This document shows, in pieces, positions 1-6,639 of a DNA stretch of 7,797 bases. Position numbers and translations under genes: made by a program. Positions within the stretch are counted from its first letter, which is position 1. Every line of letters starts with the position of its first letter. This stretch comes from Burkholderiaceae bacterium (GTDB lineage: Bacteria > Pseudomonadota > Gammaproteobacteria > Burkholderiales > Burkholderiaceae). The notes below the pieces were generated by a model. That model made no database searches and had not been told where the DNA came from. It was given only the letters and a program-made list of their open reading frames with translations. The DNA lies in contig JAGOCV010000187.1 of NCBI GenBank assembly GCA_017998575.1, positions 1 to 7,797 on the forward strand, written 5' to 3'.

Positions 1-240
1 ATGAAGGCCGTGGGCCCCAAGGTCGGCGTGAAGGTGCCCGACGACGTGGCCATCGACTCCAGCGTTTCCCTCGGCCCGACGAATGGCGGCGCCGCCTACG
101 GCATCGCCGTCAAGCTGGCCATCACGCTGCCGGGCCTGGACGCCGAATCGGCGAAGAAGCTGGTCGACACCGCCCACCAGGTCTGCCCGTACTCCAACGC
201 CACGCGCGGCAACATCCCGGTCGACATCACCATCGCCTGA
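1..240 (+). CDS. ohr: Organic hydroperoxide resistance protein Ohr, C-terminal part (5' end outside window)
   Basis: Ohr is a cytoplasmic thiol peroxidase of the OsmC/Ohr family that reduces organic (lipid-derived) hydroperoxides using two cysteines and lipoylated partner proteins. The visible 79 residues match the C-terminal half of the family: a glycine-rich beta segment (SLGPTNGGAAYGIAV, residues 23-37), the LPGLD turn (43-47), and the highly typical HQVCPYSNATRGNI motif, in which Cys62 of this fragment is the resolving cysteine. Family members are about 140 residues long, so the N-terminal half with the peroxidatic cysteine lies before base 1. The ATG at base 1 is an internal methionine that happens to fall at the edge, not the start. 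The stop TGA is at 238-240. srkA follows 36 bp later on the same strand. Identification is firm because of the CPYSNATRGN signature, but regulation (usually by OhrR) cannot be judged here. Confidence 0.93.
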   Translation: MKAVGPKVGVKVPDDVAIDSSVSLGPTNGGAAYGIAVKLAITLPGLDAESAKKLVDTAHQVCPYSNATRGNIPVDITIA

Positions 241-260
241 GCGCGGCGGCAGCAGGGCGT

Positions 261-275
261 CGCCGACAATCGGCG
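261..275. other. Perfect 6-bp hairpin between ohr and srkA
   Basis: CGCCGA, loop CAA, TCGGCG forms a perfect short dyad one base before the srkA start codon. It could be the end signal of ohr (it lacks a T tract) or could sequester or mark the srkA start. It overlaps the possible -10 element GACAAT. The function is unproven. Confidence 0.35.
265..270 (+). promoter_or_regulatory. Candidate -10 element (GACAAT) of a leaderless srkA promoter
   Basis: GACAAT matches TATAAT at four of six positions and ends six bases before the srkA ATG at 277, which would place the transcription start at or near the start codon. There is no Shine-Dalgarno sequence in front of srkA, which fits a leaderless message. 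No good -35 box is present at the usual distance, so this is a weak call. Confidence 0.3.
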
Positions 276-276
276 C

Positions 277-1290
277 ATGTCCCTGCCCGATTCCGACGTC
301 AACCCGGCCCATGCCTACGAGGCACTCACACCCGACGTGGTGATGGACGCCCTCGCAGCCGTGGGCTTTTTTGCGGACGGCCGCCTGATGGCGCTGTCGT
401 CCTACGAGAACCGCGTCTACCTCGCGCAACTGGAAGACGGCGGCGCCGTGGTCGCCAAGTTCTACCGGCCCGGCCGCTGGAGCGATGCGCAGATCCTCGA
501 AGAACACGCCTTCGCCGCCGAATTGATGGCGGCCGAAGTGCCCGTGGTCGGCCCGATCGCGCGCGAGGGCCGCACGCTGCACCATCACGCCGGCTTCTCT
601 TTCTCCGTGAGCCCGCGCCGCGGCGGCCGCCGGCCCGAGCTGGACGACTTCGACGTACTCGAATGGATCGGCCGCTTCCTCGCGCGCATCCATGCGGTGG
701 GCGAGGCGCGCCCGTTCGAGACGCGCCCCGCGCTCGACGCCGCGAGCTTCGGCCATGCCTCGCGCGACTGGCTGGTGCAGCACGACGTGATTCCGCTGGA
801 TGTGAAGGGCACGTGGCTGCGCGCCTGCGACGCGGTGCTCTCGCGCATCGACGCCACGCCGCTGGGCGTGGGTGGCGGGTACGGCCTGCAGCGCCTGCGG
901 CTGCATGGCGACTGCCATCCCGGCAACATCCTGTGGACGCCCGACGAGGGTCCGCACTTCGTCGACCTAGACGACGCGCGCACCGGCTTCGCCGTGCAGG
1001 ACCTGTGGATGCTGCTGGATGGAGAACGGCCGCAGCGCACCCAGCAACTCGGGGCGCTCATCGATGGCTACGAACAGTTCCGCGAATTCGACCGGCGCGA
1101 GCTGGCATTGATCGAGCCGCTGCGCACGCTCAGGCTCATCCACTACAGCGCCTGGCTGGCGCGGCGCTGGGACGATCCGGCGTTTCCGGCGACCTTTCCG
1201 TGGTTCGGCACATCCGATTACTGGCAGGGGCAGGCGCAGATGCTCGAGGACCAGCTCGAGGCGTTGGACGAACCGCCGCTGTCCGCCTGA
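277..1290 (+). CDS. srkA: Stress response serine/threonine protein kinase SrkA (YihE/RdoA family)
   Basis: This is a cytoplasmic APH-fold kinase. In E. coli SrkA (Cpx-controlled) phosphorylates Ser/Thr and protects against death under oxidative and other stresses. At 337 residues it is close to the 328 of E. coli. Visible features in order are the YENRVY nucleotide-loop motif (residues 43-48), the ATP-binding lysine in VAKFYRP (Lys61), the catalytic loop LHGDCHPGNILW (209-220, with Asp212 as base and Asn217 as metal ligand), the metal-binding FVDLDDARTG (228-237, Asp230), VQDLWMLL, and the C-terminal RRWDDPAFPATFPWF and DYW blocks that are specific to SrkA. The ATG at 277 gives the expected N-terminus, although it lacks a Shine-Dalgarno sequence. 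It lies 36 bp after ohr, another oxidative-stress gene, and may share its transcript. The gene appears intact with all catalytic residues. The homoserine kinase and aminoglycoside phosphotransferase relatives are excluded by the SrkA-specific C-terminus. Confidence 0.95.
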   Translation: MSLPDSDVNPAHAYEALTPDVVMDALAAVGFFADGRLMALSSYENRVYLAQLEDGGAVVAKFYRPGRWSDAQILEEHAFAAELMAAEVPVVGPIAREGRTLHHHAGFSFSVSPRRGGRRPELDDFDVLEWIGRFLARIHAVGEARPFETRPALDAASFGHASRDWLVQHDVIPLDVKGTWLRACDAVLSRIDATPLGVGGGYGLQRLRLHGDCHPGNILWTPDEGPHFVDLDDARTGFAVQDLWMLLDGERPQRTQQLGALIDGYEQFREFDRRELALIEPLRTLRLIHYSAWLARRWDDPAFPATFPWFGTSDYWQGQAQMLEDQLEALDEPPLSA

Positions 1291-1295
1291 CGCTG

Positions 1296-1323
1296 CGCCC
1301 GCGCGAGCGCTCCGGCGCGGGCG
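1296..1323. terminator. Hairpin in the convergent gap between srkA and the lipoprotein gene
   Basis: CGCCCGCGC (1296-1304) and GCGCGGGCG (1315-1323) form a perfect 9-bp GC stem around a 10-base loop. It starts five bases after the srkA stop and ends three bases before the last codon of the opposing gene, the usual place of a bidirectional terminator. No T tract follows on either strand, so it is not a classical intrinsic terminator. It may act as a pause or 3'-end stabilising structure. Confidence 0.6.
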
Positions 1324-1326
1324 GGT

Positions 1327-1758
1327 TCAGGGCTGCGAGGGAACCACCACGCCGCGCTGCACCGGCACGCCGCCGGCCGCCGGCACGGGTGCGCCGGAAG
1401 TCGAACGCGACGGCGCCGCGGCGCGGTTCGACGGACTGTTGGGGTCGTACAGCACGGTGCCCGTGCCCACACCCACGCCCACGCTGGCACCGCTGCCGCC
1501 CAGCGGCGTGGAGGCACCCACACCGACACCGCCCGTCACCACACCGCGCTGGTTCACACCCACGCCCACGCCCACCGGGCCGACGCCCGTACCCACGCCG
1601 GCCGTGACGCCGCCGCTGCCGACGCCCACGCCCACCGAAACACCGGGCGCGATGGGCACGCCGATGCCGACGCCAGCGGCGCAGCCGGACAGCAACGCGG
1701 CCGCCATGACGGCAGGCGCAGCCAGGTCCAGCGAGCGGACATTGCGTGGGAACTTCAT
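1327..1758 (-). CDS. Small Gly/Val-repeat lipoprotein of unknown function
   Basis: I do not recognise a named family. The 143-residue product starts with a lipoprotein signal: basic MKFPRNVR, a short hydrophobic stretch, and the lipobox LLSGC with Cys26 as the lipidated residue. The mature part is extreme in composition. Roughly residues 27-105 are alternating Gly/Val dipeptides (VGVGVG recurs three times) with a few Ser, Thr and Pro. The last 35 or so residues are rich in Pro, Ala, Ser and Val and end in VVVPSQP. The absence of an Asp+2 signal (Ala follows the Cys) favours the outer membrane. Another in-frame ATG lies nine bases upstream at 1767, but that ATG sits inside a possible -10 element, so I prefer 1758. 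It follows the htpG stop by 18 bp (9 bp from the upper start) on the same strand and may be read through from the heat-shock gene. The signal sequence makes it likely to be real despite its low complexity. Confidence 0.72.
   Translation of the reverse strand: MKFPRNVRSLDLAAPAVMAAALLSGCAAGVGIGVPIAPGVSVGVGVGSGGVTAGVGTGVGPVGVGVGVNQRGVVTGGVGVGASTPLGGSGASVGVGVGTGTVLYDPNSPSNRAAAPSRSTSGAPVPAAGGVPVQRGVVVPSQP
1562..1637. repeat. GC-rich low-complexity repeat inside the lipoprotein gene
   Basis: The 16-base string ACGCCCACGCCCACCG occurs exactly at 1562-1577 and again at 1622-1637, 60 bp apart. A degenerate relative lies near 1471-1483. On the coding (minus) strand these encode the VGVGVG blocks, two of which are 20 codons apart, suggesting growth by internal duplication. 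It is a possible site of slippage. Confidence 0.6.
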
Positions 1759-1765
1759 GCGGACC

Positions 1766-1771
1766 ATGCTA
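1766..1771 (-). promoter_or_regulatory. Candidate -10 element (TAGCAT) for the lipoprotein gene
   Basis: On the minus strand TAGCAT is followed by seven bases and then the ATG at 1758, the same arrangement as in front of srkA and compatible with a leaderless message. No recognisable -35 and no Shine-Dalgarno sequence are present. If it is real, the lipoprotein is not dependent only on the htpG transcript. Confidence 0.28.
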
Positions 1772-1776
1772 GCAAA

Positions 1777-3684
1777 TCAGGCCAGCAGCGCATTCACGCG
1801 CCGCACGTAGGCGGCAGGGTCTTCGGGCAGGCCGCCCTCGGCCAGCAGGGCCTGGTCGAACAGGATGTGGGCCAGGTCGTGGAAGTTGGGTGAGCCGTCG
1901 AGCTTTTTCACCAGCGCGTGGTCGGCGTTGATCTCGAGCACGGGCTTGTTGTCGGGCGCGGGCTGGCCGGCCTGCTTGAGCAGACGCGCCAGCTGCAGGC
2001 TCATGCCGTGCTCGGGCACCACCAGGCAGGCGGGCGAATCGACCAGGCGCGTGGTCACGCGCACGTCTTCGGCCTTGTCCTTGAGCGCTTCCTTGAGCTT
2101 GGCCAGCAGCGGCTTGAATTGCTCTGCGGCTTCTTCGGCGGCCTTCTTCTCGGCCTCGTCCTGCAGGCTGCCGAGATCGACCGCGCCCTTGGCCACGCTC
2201 TGCAGCGGCGTGCCATCGAATTCGGTGAGAAAGCCCAGCGCCCATTCGTCGACGCGGTCGGCCATCAGCAGCACCTCGATGCCCTTCTTGCGGAAGACCT
2301 CGAGTTGCGGGCTGCTCTTCGCTGCGGCCAGCGTTTCAGCCGTGAGGTAGTAGATGGCCTGCTGGCCTTCCTTCATGCGCGCCTTGTAGTCGGCGAAGGA
2401 GACGGTGGCTTCGTCGCTGGCCGTGGAGGCGAAGCGCAGCAGCTTCGCGATGCGCTCGCGGTTGGCCGAATCCTCGCCCAGGCCCTCCTTGAGCACGGCA
2501 CCGAACTCGGCCCAGAACTTGCCGTACTTCGCCTTGTCCTCGGCGCTCGCCTCGTCGCTCGTCTGCATCTTCGCCATGTCTTCGAGCATCGCGAGCACGC
2601 GCTTGGTGCTGCCTTCGCGGATCGCCTTGACGTCACGGCTTTCCTGCAGCAGCTCGCGGCTCACGTTGAGCGGCAGGTCGGCCGAATCGACCACGCCGCG
2701 CACGAAGCGCAGGTAGGTGGGCATCAGCGCCTCGGCGTCGTCCATGATGAAGACGCGCCGCACGTAGAGCTTGACGCCGGCCTTCTTGTCGCGGTTGTAG
2801 AGGTCGAACGGCGCGGCGGCCGGCACGTAGAGCAGCTGGGTGTATTCGGTGCTGCCTTCGACGCGGTTGTGGCTCCAGGCCAGCGGCGGCTGGAAGTCGT
2901 GCGCCAGACCCTTGTAGAACTCGGCGTACTGCTCGTCGCTGATGTCCTTCTTGGCCCGCGTCCAGAGCGCGCTGGCCTGGTTGACGGTGTCCCAGTCGTC
3001 GGTGAGCACCATCTCGCCGCCGGTGTCGTTCTCGCCTTCCTTCCACTCCTCGCGGCGCATGCGGATCGGCAACGCGATGTGGTCGGAATACTTGCCCACC
3101 AGTTCCTTGAGCTTCCACGTGCTGGCGTAGTCGAGCGCATCGTCGCGCAGGTGCAGCGTGACGCTGGTGCCGCGCTGTGCACGATCGATGGATTCGACCT
3201 CGAAGTCGCCGGTGCCGGTGCTGCTCCAGCGCACGCCTTCGGCAGCCGGCAGGCCGGCACGGCGCGATTCGACCGTGATGCGGTCGGCCACGATGAAGCC
3301 CGAATAGAAGCCCACGCCGAACTGGCCGATGAGCTGCGCATCCTGCTTCTGGTCGCCCGAAAGCTTGCCCATGAATTCGCGCGTGCCGCTCTTGGCGATG
3401 GTGCCCAGGTTGTCGATGGCCTCCTGCTGCGACAGGCCGATGCCGTTGTCGGCGATGGTCAGTGTCTTGGCGGCCTTGTCGAACGAAATCCGTACTTCGA
3501 GCTGCGGGTCGTTTTCGTACAGCTCGGGCTTGTCCAGCGCCTCGAAGCGCAGCTTGTCGCAGGCATCCGACGCGTTGGAGACCAGCTCGCGCACGAAGAT
3601 CTCGGGGTTGGAATACAGCGAATGGGTGACCAGGTGCAGCAGTTGCGCGACTTCGGCCTGGAAGGAATGGGTTTGCTTGGTCAT
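1777..3684 (-). CDS. htpG: Molecular chaperone HtpG (bacterial Hsp90)
   Basis: HtpG is a cytoplasmic ATP-dependent dimeric chaperone that remodels client proteins, often after DnaK. The 635-residue product has the full three-domain layout. The N-terminal GHKL ATPase domain (about 1-220) contains [15 protein letters not shown] with catalytic Glu33 and Mg/ATP-binding Asn37, DNGIG with nucleotide-binding Asp79 (79-83), the lid motif LGTIAKSGT (93-101) and GQFGVGFYS (120-128). The middle domain shows [10 protein letters not shown] and [11 protein letters not shown], the latter containing the arginine that contacts ATP. The C-terminal dimerisation domain ends near the stop at 1777. The start at 3684 ([12 protein letters not shown]) is chosen because it matches HtpG N-termini; the reading frame stays open 63 bases further upstream but that stretch holds the promoter. 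The heat-shock promoter just upstream implies RpoH control. Nothing is missing or altered. Confidence 0.98.
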   Translation of the reverse strand: MTKQTHSFQAEVAQLLHLVTHSLYSNPEIFVRELVSNASDACDKLRFEALDKPELYENDPQLEVRISFDKAAKTLTIADNGIGLSQQEAIDNLGTIAKSGTREFMGKLSGDQKQDAQLIGQFGVGFYSGFIVADRITVESRRAGLPAAEGVRWSSTGTGDFEVESIDRAQRGTSVTLHLRDDALDYASTWKLKELVGKYSDHIALPIRMRREEWKEGENDTGGEMVLTDDWDTVNQASALWTRAKKDISDEQYAEFYKGLAHDFQPPLAWSHNRVEGSTEYTQLLYVPAAAPFDLYNRDKKAGVKLYVRRVFIMDDAEALMPTYLRFVRGVVDSADLPLNVSRELLQESRDVKAIREGSTKRVLAMLEDMAKMQTSDEASAEDKAKYGKFWAEFGAVLKEGLGEDSANRERIAKLLRFASTASDEATVSFADYKARMKEGQQAIYYLTAETLAAAKSSPQLEVFRKKGIEVLLMADRVDEWALGFLTEFDGTPLQSVAKGAVDLGSLQDEAEKKAAEEAAEQFKPLLAKLKEALKDKAEDVRVTTRLVDSPACLVVPEHGMSLQLARLLKQAGQPAPDNKPVLEINADHALVKKLDGSPNFHDLAHILFDQALLAEGGLPEDPAAYVRRVNALLA

Positions 3685-3719
3685 GTCGTCTGTGTTGGAA
3701 AGGAACGCGGCTGGCGGCC

Positions 3720-3748
3720 AGATTGGGGCCCGGCGGGACGCTTTCAAG
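3720..3748 (-). promoter_or_regulatory. Sigma-32 (RpoH) heat-shock promoter of htpG
   Basis: Reading the minus strand, the -35 element CTTGAAA (3748-3742, preceded by CC) is followed after exactly 13 bases by CCCCAATCT (3728-3720). The established RpoH consensus is CTTGAAA with 13-15 bp and CCCCATnT. The -35 is perfect and the -10 keeps CCCC-AT-T with one extra A. Transcription would start around 3712, giving a leader of roughly 28 bases before the htpG ATG. Position, strand and gene type all agree. Confidence 0.88.
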
Positions 3749-3754
3749 GGCCCC
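3725..3754. repeat. Inverted repeat GGGGCCC / GGGCCCC overlapping the htpG heat-shock promoter
   Basis: Perfect 7-bp arms at 3725-3731 and 3748-3754 flank a 16-base centre. The arms cover the CCCC of the -10 element and the first base of the -35 element. They could be a repressor operator or simply follow from the CCCC and CCCTTGAA promoter sequences. A transcript starting near 3712 would not contain it, so an RNA role from this promoter is unlikely. Confidence 0.4.
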
Positions 3755-3761
3755 GGATTAT

Positions 3762-3776
3762 CCCGGCGCAGCCGGG
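3762..3776 (-). terminator. Hairpin just after the pseudouridine synthase stop
   Basis: On the minus strand CCCGGC, loop TGC, GCCGGG forms a perfect 6-bp stem one base after the TGA at 3780-3778, upstream of the htpG promoter. The following bases (ATAATCC) are not a T tract, so termination may be partial or Rho-assisted. The location between a housekeeping gene and a separately promoted heat-shock gene supports a terminator role. Confidence 0.5.
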
Positions 3777-3777
3777 C

Positions 3778-4560
3778 TCAGAACCGCTCGTGCGGCCCCA
3801 GGTAACGCCACTGCCCCATGGGCAACTGCCCCAGCGTCACGCGGCCGATGCGAACGCGCTTGAGGCCCACCACGTGCAGGCCGACAGCTTCGCACATGCG
3901 GCGGATCTGGCGCTTCTTGCCTTCGGTGAGCACGAAGCGCAACTGCTCGGGGTTCTGCCAATCCACCTGCGCGCGCTTGAGCGGCTTGCCGTCCAGCGAC
4001 AGGCCGTGGCGCAGTCGCGCCAGCTGCGCGGCGGGAAAGGCCGCCTGCACGTCCTGATGCACGTTGCCGTAGTGCACGCGCACCAGGTATTCCTTCTCGA
4101 CCTCGGAGTCCTCGCCGATGAGCTGGCGCGCCACGCGGCCATCCTGCGTGAGCACCAGCAGGCCGGTGGAATCGATGTCGAGCCGACCCGATGGGGCGAG
4201 GTTGCGCAGCTGCGAGGGCACGAAGCGCGTGCGGCTGGTGTCGCCCTGCCAGTGGCTGCGGGCACCGATCAGGGTGATGGCGGGCTGGTGGCCGTCCTCG
4301 GCCTGGCCGCTCACGTAGCCCACGGGCTTGTGCAGCAGCACGGTCACGCGCTGCTCCTGCTCGCCGGCGGCCCGGCGGTCCACCTCGATGCGATCGGAAG
4401 GCAACACCTTCACGCCCATGGCGGCGGGCTGGCCGTTGACGCGCACCCAGCCGCGCTCGATCCATTCGTCGGCCTCGCGGCGCGAGCACAGGCCGAGTTC
4501 GGCCATGCGCTTGTTGAGGCGGACGGGTTCGGCGGGTGCGGGGATGGAAGGCGCGGGCAT
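3778..4560 (-). CDS. rluF: 23S rRNA pseudouridine synthase, RsuA/RluB/RluF family, RluF-like
   Basis: This enzyme isomerises a specific uridine of rRNA to pseudouridine; E. coli RluF acts on U2604 of 23S rRNA. An N-terminal S4 RNA-binding domain (about residues 13-60) begins VRLNKRMAELGLCSRREADEWIE, very like the RluF N-terminus. The catalytic domain holds LLHKPVGYVSG (75-85), the active-site motif GRLDIDSTGLLVL (125-137, with Asp128 as the nucleophile), KEYLV, and the signature EGKKRQIRRMCEAVG near the C-terminus followed by LGQLPMGQWRYL. It is 260 residues against 290 in E. coli, because the basic C-terminal tail of RluF is absent. The ATG at 4560 is the only start that keeps the S4 domain whole; no Shine-Dalgarno sequence precedes it. 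It is separated by 63 bp from the hydrolase gene upstream. Membership of the family is certain; the exact target uridine (RluF rather than RluB or RsuA) is inferred from similarity. Confidence 0.9.
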   Translation of the reverse strand: MPAPSIPAPAEPVRLNKRMAELGLCSRREADEWIERGWVRVNGQPAAMGVKVLPSDRIEVDRRAAGEQEQRVTVLLHKPVGYVSGQAEDGHQPAITLIGARSHWQGDTSRTRFVPSQLRNLAPSGRLDIDSTGLLVLTQDGRVARQLIGEDSEVEKEYLVRVHYGNVHQDVQAAFPAAQLARLRHGLSLDGKPLKRAQVDWQNPEQLRFVLTEGKKRQIRRMCEAVGLHVVGLKRVRIGRVTLGQLPMGQWRYLGPHERF

Positions 4561-4623
4561 GGGAGGGGCATCGGGGGGCAGACACCCGAGCCTACCGCAG
4601 TCCCCGCCGCGGCACCCGCACTG

Positions 4624-5595
4624 CTACAGGGGCTCGCGCCGCGCGAAGCGCACCACGGTCACGCCCTGCCTCGCCTGGCGCGTCGAGGGCATGACCAGCA
4701 CACAGTCGTCATACGGCGTCGTCACCGGCTCGCCGTCGTTGTCGCCGATCACGGTGCCGGCACGGGCGATCACCTCGAGCCCCACGAACGGCTGCACGAA
4801 ACGGAAGCGCGCGCTCCGGGCGACGACGGCGCCCGTGACGAGCAGTGCCCACTGGCGCGGCGCGGGTGGCTGTCGCCAGCGCGGCAGCAGCGTGGCCAGA
4901 TCGTGACCGTCCAGGCAGCCCGACAGCTCCAGGAACCGGGCACAGACGTCGCGCGCCACCACGATGCTGCCGGCATCCCCGTGGAATCCGCATTCCACGA
5001 GCAGGGAACGCGTGTCGGGCGCGGCATCGTCCGGCTGGCCCAGCCGCCCGTAGTCGCGCAGGCGCACGCCGTCGCTGTGGCCGGCGTCCATCACGACGTG
5101 GGCGGGTGCGGCCAGCTCCCTCGCGAGGCCCCGGTTGCGCGGCTGCATGCCAGTCAACAGCAGCGCCTCGCCGGGCTCGTGCATGGAATGCAGGTCCAGC
5201 AGCCAGTCGGCGCCGGCCACGACGGGCCGCAGCGCCTTCGCCCGGCGGCGCTCCAGGCTCTGGCCGCCGTCCAGGCGCTCGTCGCTCCATTGGCGGTTCA
5301 TGTCTTCCTCGACGAAACGCGCGGCGTCATGCGCCGCGGCGTCGAACCGGTCGAACGCCGCGAGGTTGCAGAACGCCAGCGCCAGACGTCCACTGCGGGG
5401 CCGCACGCCCGCCTCCAGCAACTCCTTGAGGACCCAGGCGCCACACAGCTCGTTGCCATGCACCAGCGCCGTCACCAGCACGCTGCGGCCGGGGCGGCCG
5501 GATTCGAACTGCCACACGCCCTCGACGCCGGTGTTGCCCTGGCGCCAGCGCGACAGATCGGGGGCGGCGATGGCGAAGTCCGGCCTGCGGTTCAT
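4624..5595 (-). CDS. Succinylglutamate desuccinylase/aspartoacylase-family zinc hydrolase
   Basis: The family is zinc carboxypeptidase-like enzymes that remove the acyl group from N-acyl amino acids (AstE, aspartoacylase, DoeB). The 323-residue product shows the complete metal and catalytic set: HGNE (zinc ligands His46 and Glu49), VEEDMNRQW with the substrate-binding Asn100-Arg101 pair, LDLHSM (third zinc ligand His136) and VECGFHG (general base Glu201). Residues from about 240 on form the C-terminal beta domain. There is no signal peptide, so it is cytoplasmic. The start at 5595 overlaps the stop of the solute-binding protein as ATGA, indicating translational coupling. No other ast genes are nearby, which argues against arginine catabolism; the partner receptor suggests that the substrate is an imported N-acyl amino acid or related amide. 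The substrate cannot be read from the sequence. Confidence 0.88.
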   Translation of the reverse strand: MNRRPDFAIAAPDLSRWRQGNTGVEGVWQFESGRPGRSVLVTALVHGNELCGAWVLKELLEAGVRPRSGRLALAFCNLAAFDRFDAAAHDAARFVEEDMNRQWSDERLDGGQSLERRRAKALRPVVAGADWLLDLHSMHEPGEALLLTGMQPRNRGLARELAAPAHVVMDAGHSDGVRLRDYGRLGQPDDAAPDTRSLLVECGFHGDAGSIVVARDVCARFLELSGCLDGHDLATLLPRWRQPPAPRQWALLVTGAVVARSARFRFVQPFVGLEVIARAGTVIGDNDGEPVTTPYDDCVLVMPSTRQARQGVTVVRFARREPL

Positions 5596-6581
5596 TCGCG
5601 GATCCCGGCGTAGTCCACGATCTTCTTGTATTTGGCCGTCTCGCTCGCCAGGAAGCCCTCCATGTCGGCGACGGGTGTCGCGATGGTCGAGCCGGAGTCT
5701 TCCAGCTTCTTCCTCAGCTCGGGGGCCTGCAGCGACTCGTTGAGCGCGGTGCGCAACCGCGCGGCGATCGGCGCGGGCAGCCGGGGCGGCGCGAGCAGCG
5801 CGAACCAGATGTTGATGTCGAGGTTGCGGAATGCCGCCTGCTCCGACAGCGAGGGGATATCTGGCGCCGCCTGAGAACGCTTCTTCTCGGTCACGCCCAG
5901 CGCCACCACCTTGCCGCTGCGGATGTGCGGCAGGCCGCTGGAGAGCACGAACACGCCGTACTCGATTGATCCGCCCAGCAAGTCGTTGGTCAGGGGTGCG
6001 ACGCCGCGATAGGGAATGTGCGTCATGAACAGGCCACCCTGCTGCTTGACCAGCTCGCCCGCCAGATGCAGCCCCGTCCCGACGCCAGAGCTGCCGAAGC
6101 TGTACCGGCCCGGCTGCGCCTTCACGCGCTGCACAAAGTCATCGACGTTCTTCACGCCCGAGGCGGCGGAAGCAACCAGCACCATGGGCTGGGACGCCAC
6201 CAGGCCGATGGGCGTGAAGTCCTTCTCGGTGTAGCGCACGGCCGACGAGATCAGCCGCGCGATCGCCACCTCGTTGTTGGCGCCGAGCATCAGGGTGTAG
6301 CCGTCGGGTGCGGCGTTGACGACCTTCTGCGCGCCGATCGCGCCACCCGCGCCGCCGACGTTCTCCACCACCACGGGCACGCCGAGCTTGCGCGCCAGTT
6401 GCTCGGCCACCACGCGCCCCGTGAGGTCGGTGCTGCCGCCGGGCGGATAGCCCACCACCAGGGTGATCGGCCGGCTGGGCCAGGCATCGCCCTGAGCCAG
6501 TGCCGGGGTAATCCAGGCGGCCAGCAGGCAGGCTGCCGCCAGGGCGAGCGCGGCACGGCGGGGCCGTTGGGAAGATTTCAT
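5592..6581 (-). CDS. Tripartite tricarboxylate transporter substrate-binding protein (Bug/TctC family)
   Basis: This is a periplasmic solute receptor of the Bug family, which binds carboxylated small molecules and usually delivers them to a TctAB-type permease. The product is 329 residues, normal for the family. A Sec signal peptide (MKSSQRPRRAALALAAACLL...) ends at ALA-Q with predicted cleavage after Ala29. The mature protein begins with the hallmark WPSRPITLVVGYPPGGSTD (34-52), then VVENVGGAGGAIGAQ (71-85), APDGYTLMLG (91-100) and YSFGSSGVGTGLHLAGELV (160-178), all typical of Bug proteins. The start at 6581 is preferred over the longer open frame to 6656 because it gives a proper signal peptide and follows GGAG with 8-base spacing. 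No TctA or TctB gene is in the window, as is common for these orphan receptors. It is co-transcribed with the hydrolase and lies downstream of a LysR gene. The ligand is unknown. Confidence 0.93.
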   Translation of the reverse strand: MKSSQRPRRAALALAAACLLAAWITPALAQGDAWPSRPITLVVGYPPGGSTDLTGRVVAEQLARKLGVPVVVENVGGAGGAIGAQKVVNAAPDGYTLMLGANNEVAIARLISSAVRYTEKDFTPIGLVASQPMVLVASAASGVKNVDDFVQRVKAQPGRYSFGSSGVGTGLHLAGELVKQQGGLFMTHIPYRGVAPLTNDLLGGSIEYGVFVLSSGLPHIRSGKVVALGVTEKKRSQAAPDIPSLSEQAAFRNLDINIWFALLAPPRLPAPIAARLRTALNESLQAPELRKKLEDSGSTIATPVADMEGFLASETAKYKKIVDYAGIRE

Positions 6582-6589
6582 CGTCTTGT

Positions 6590-6593
6590 CTCC
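6590..6593 (-). promoter_or_regulatory. Shine-Dalgarno site of the Bug receptor gene
   Basis: On the minus strand GGAG lies eight bases before the ATG at 6581 and decides this start against the longer open frame. Confidence 0.75.
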
Positions 6594-6639
6594 GGTTGGT
6601 TTGGGATTCGCCGGATTCTGGGAACAGCCACGCCGACCG

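Noticed and set aside
1439..1810. Plus-strand frame with a Pro-Thr repeat (PTPTPTP) product.
   Set aside because: It is the antisense shadow of the GV-repeat lipoprotein; the minus-strand product has a proper signal peptide and lipobox, the plus one has neither.
3685..3747. Upstream extension of HtpG by 21 residues.
   Set aside because: The extension overlaps the sigma-32 promoter and does not match HtpG N-termini; the [12 protein letters not shown] start does.
4561..4623. Possible promoter (TAGGCT at 4594-4589) for the pseudouridine synthase gene.
   Set aside because: The hexamer is a poor match, no -35 is present at the right distance, and the gap shows no other clear signal.
4624..5595. 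Naming the hydrolase astE (arginine succinyltransferase pathway).
   Set aside because: No other ast gene is nearby and the operon partner is a Bug receptor, so the family name is kept without a gene symbol.
1918..5613. A 3.7-kb open frame on the plus strand (1231 codons) running antisense to htpG, the pseudouridine synthase gene and the hydrolase gene.
   Set aside because: It is antisense to three clearly recognisable genes. Its product has shadow-like composition (rich in Ala, Arg, His, Gly, Leu, Gln) with no domain pattern. In GC-rich DNA an antisense frame often lacks stops because the sense genes avoid the codons that would create them.
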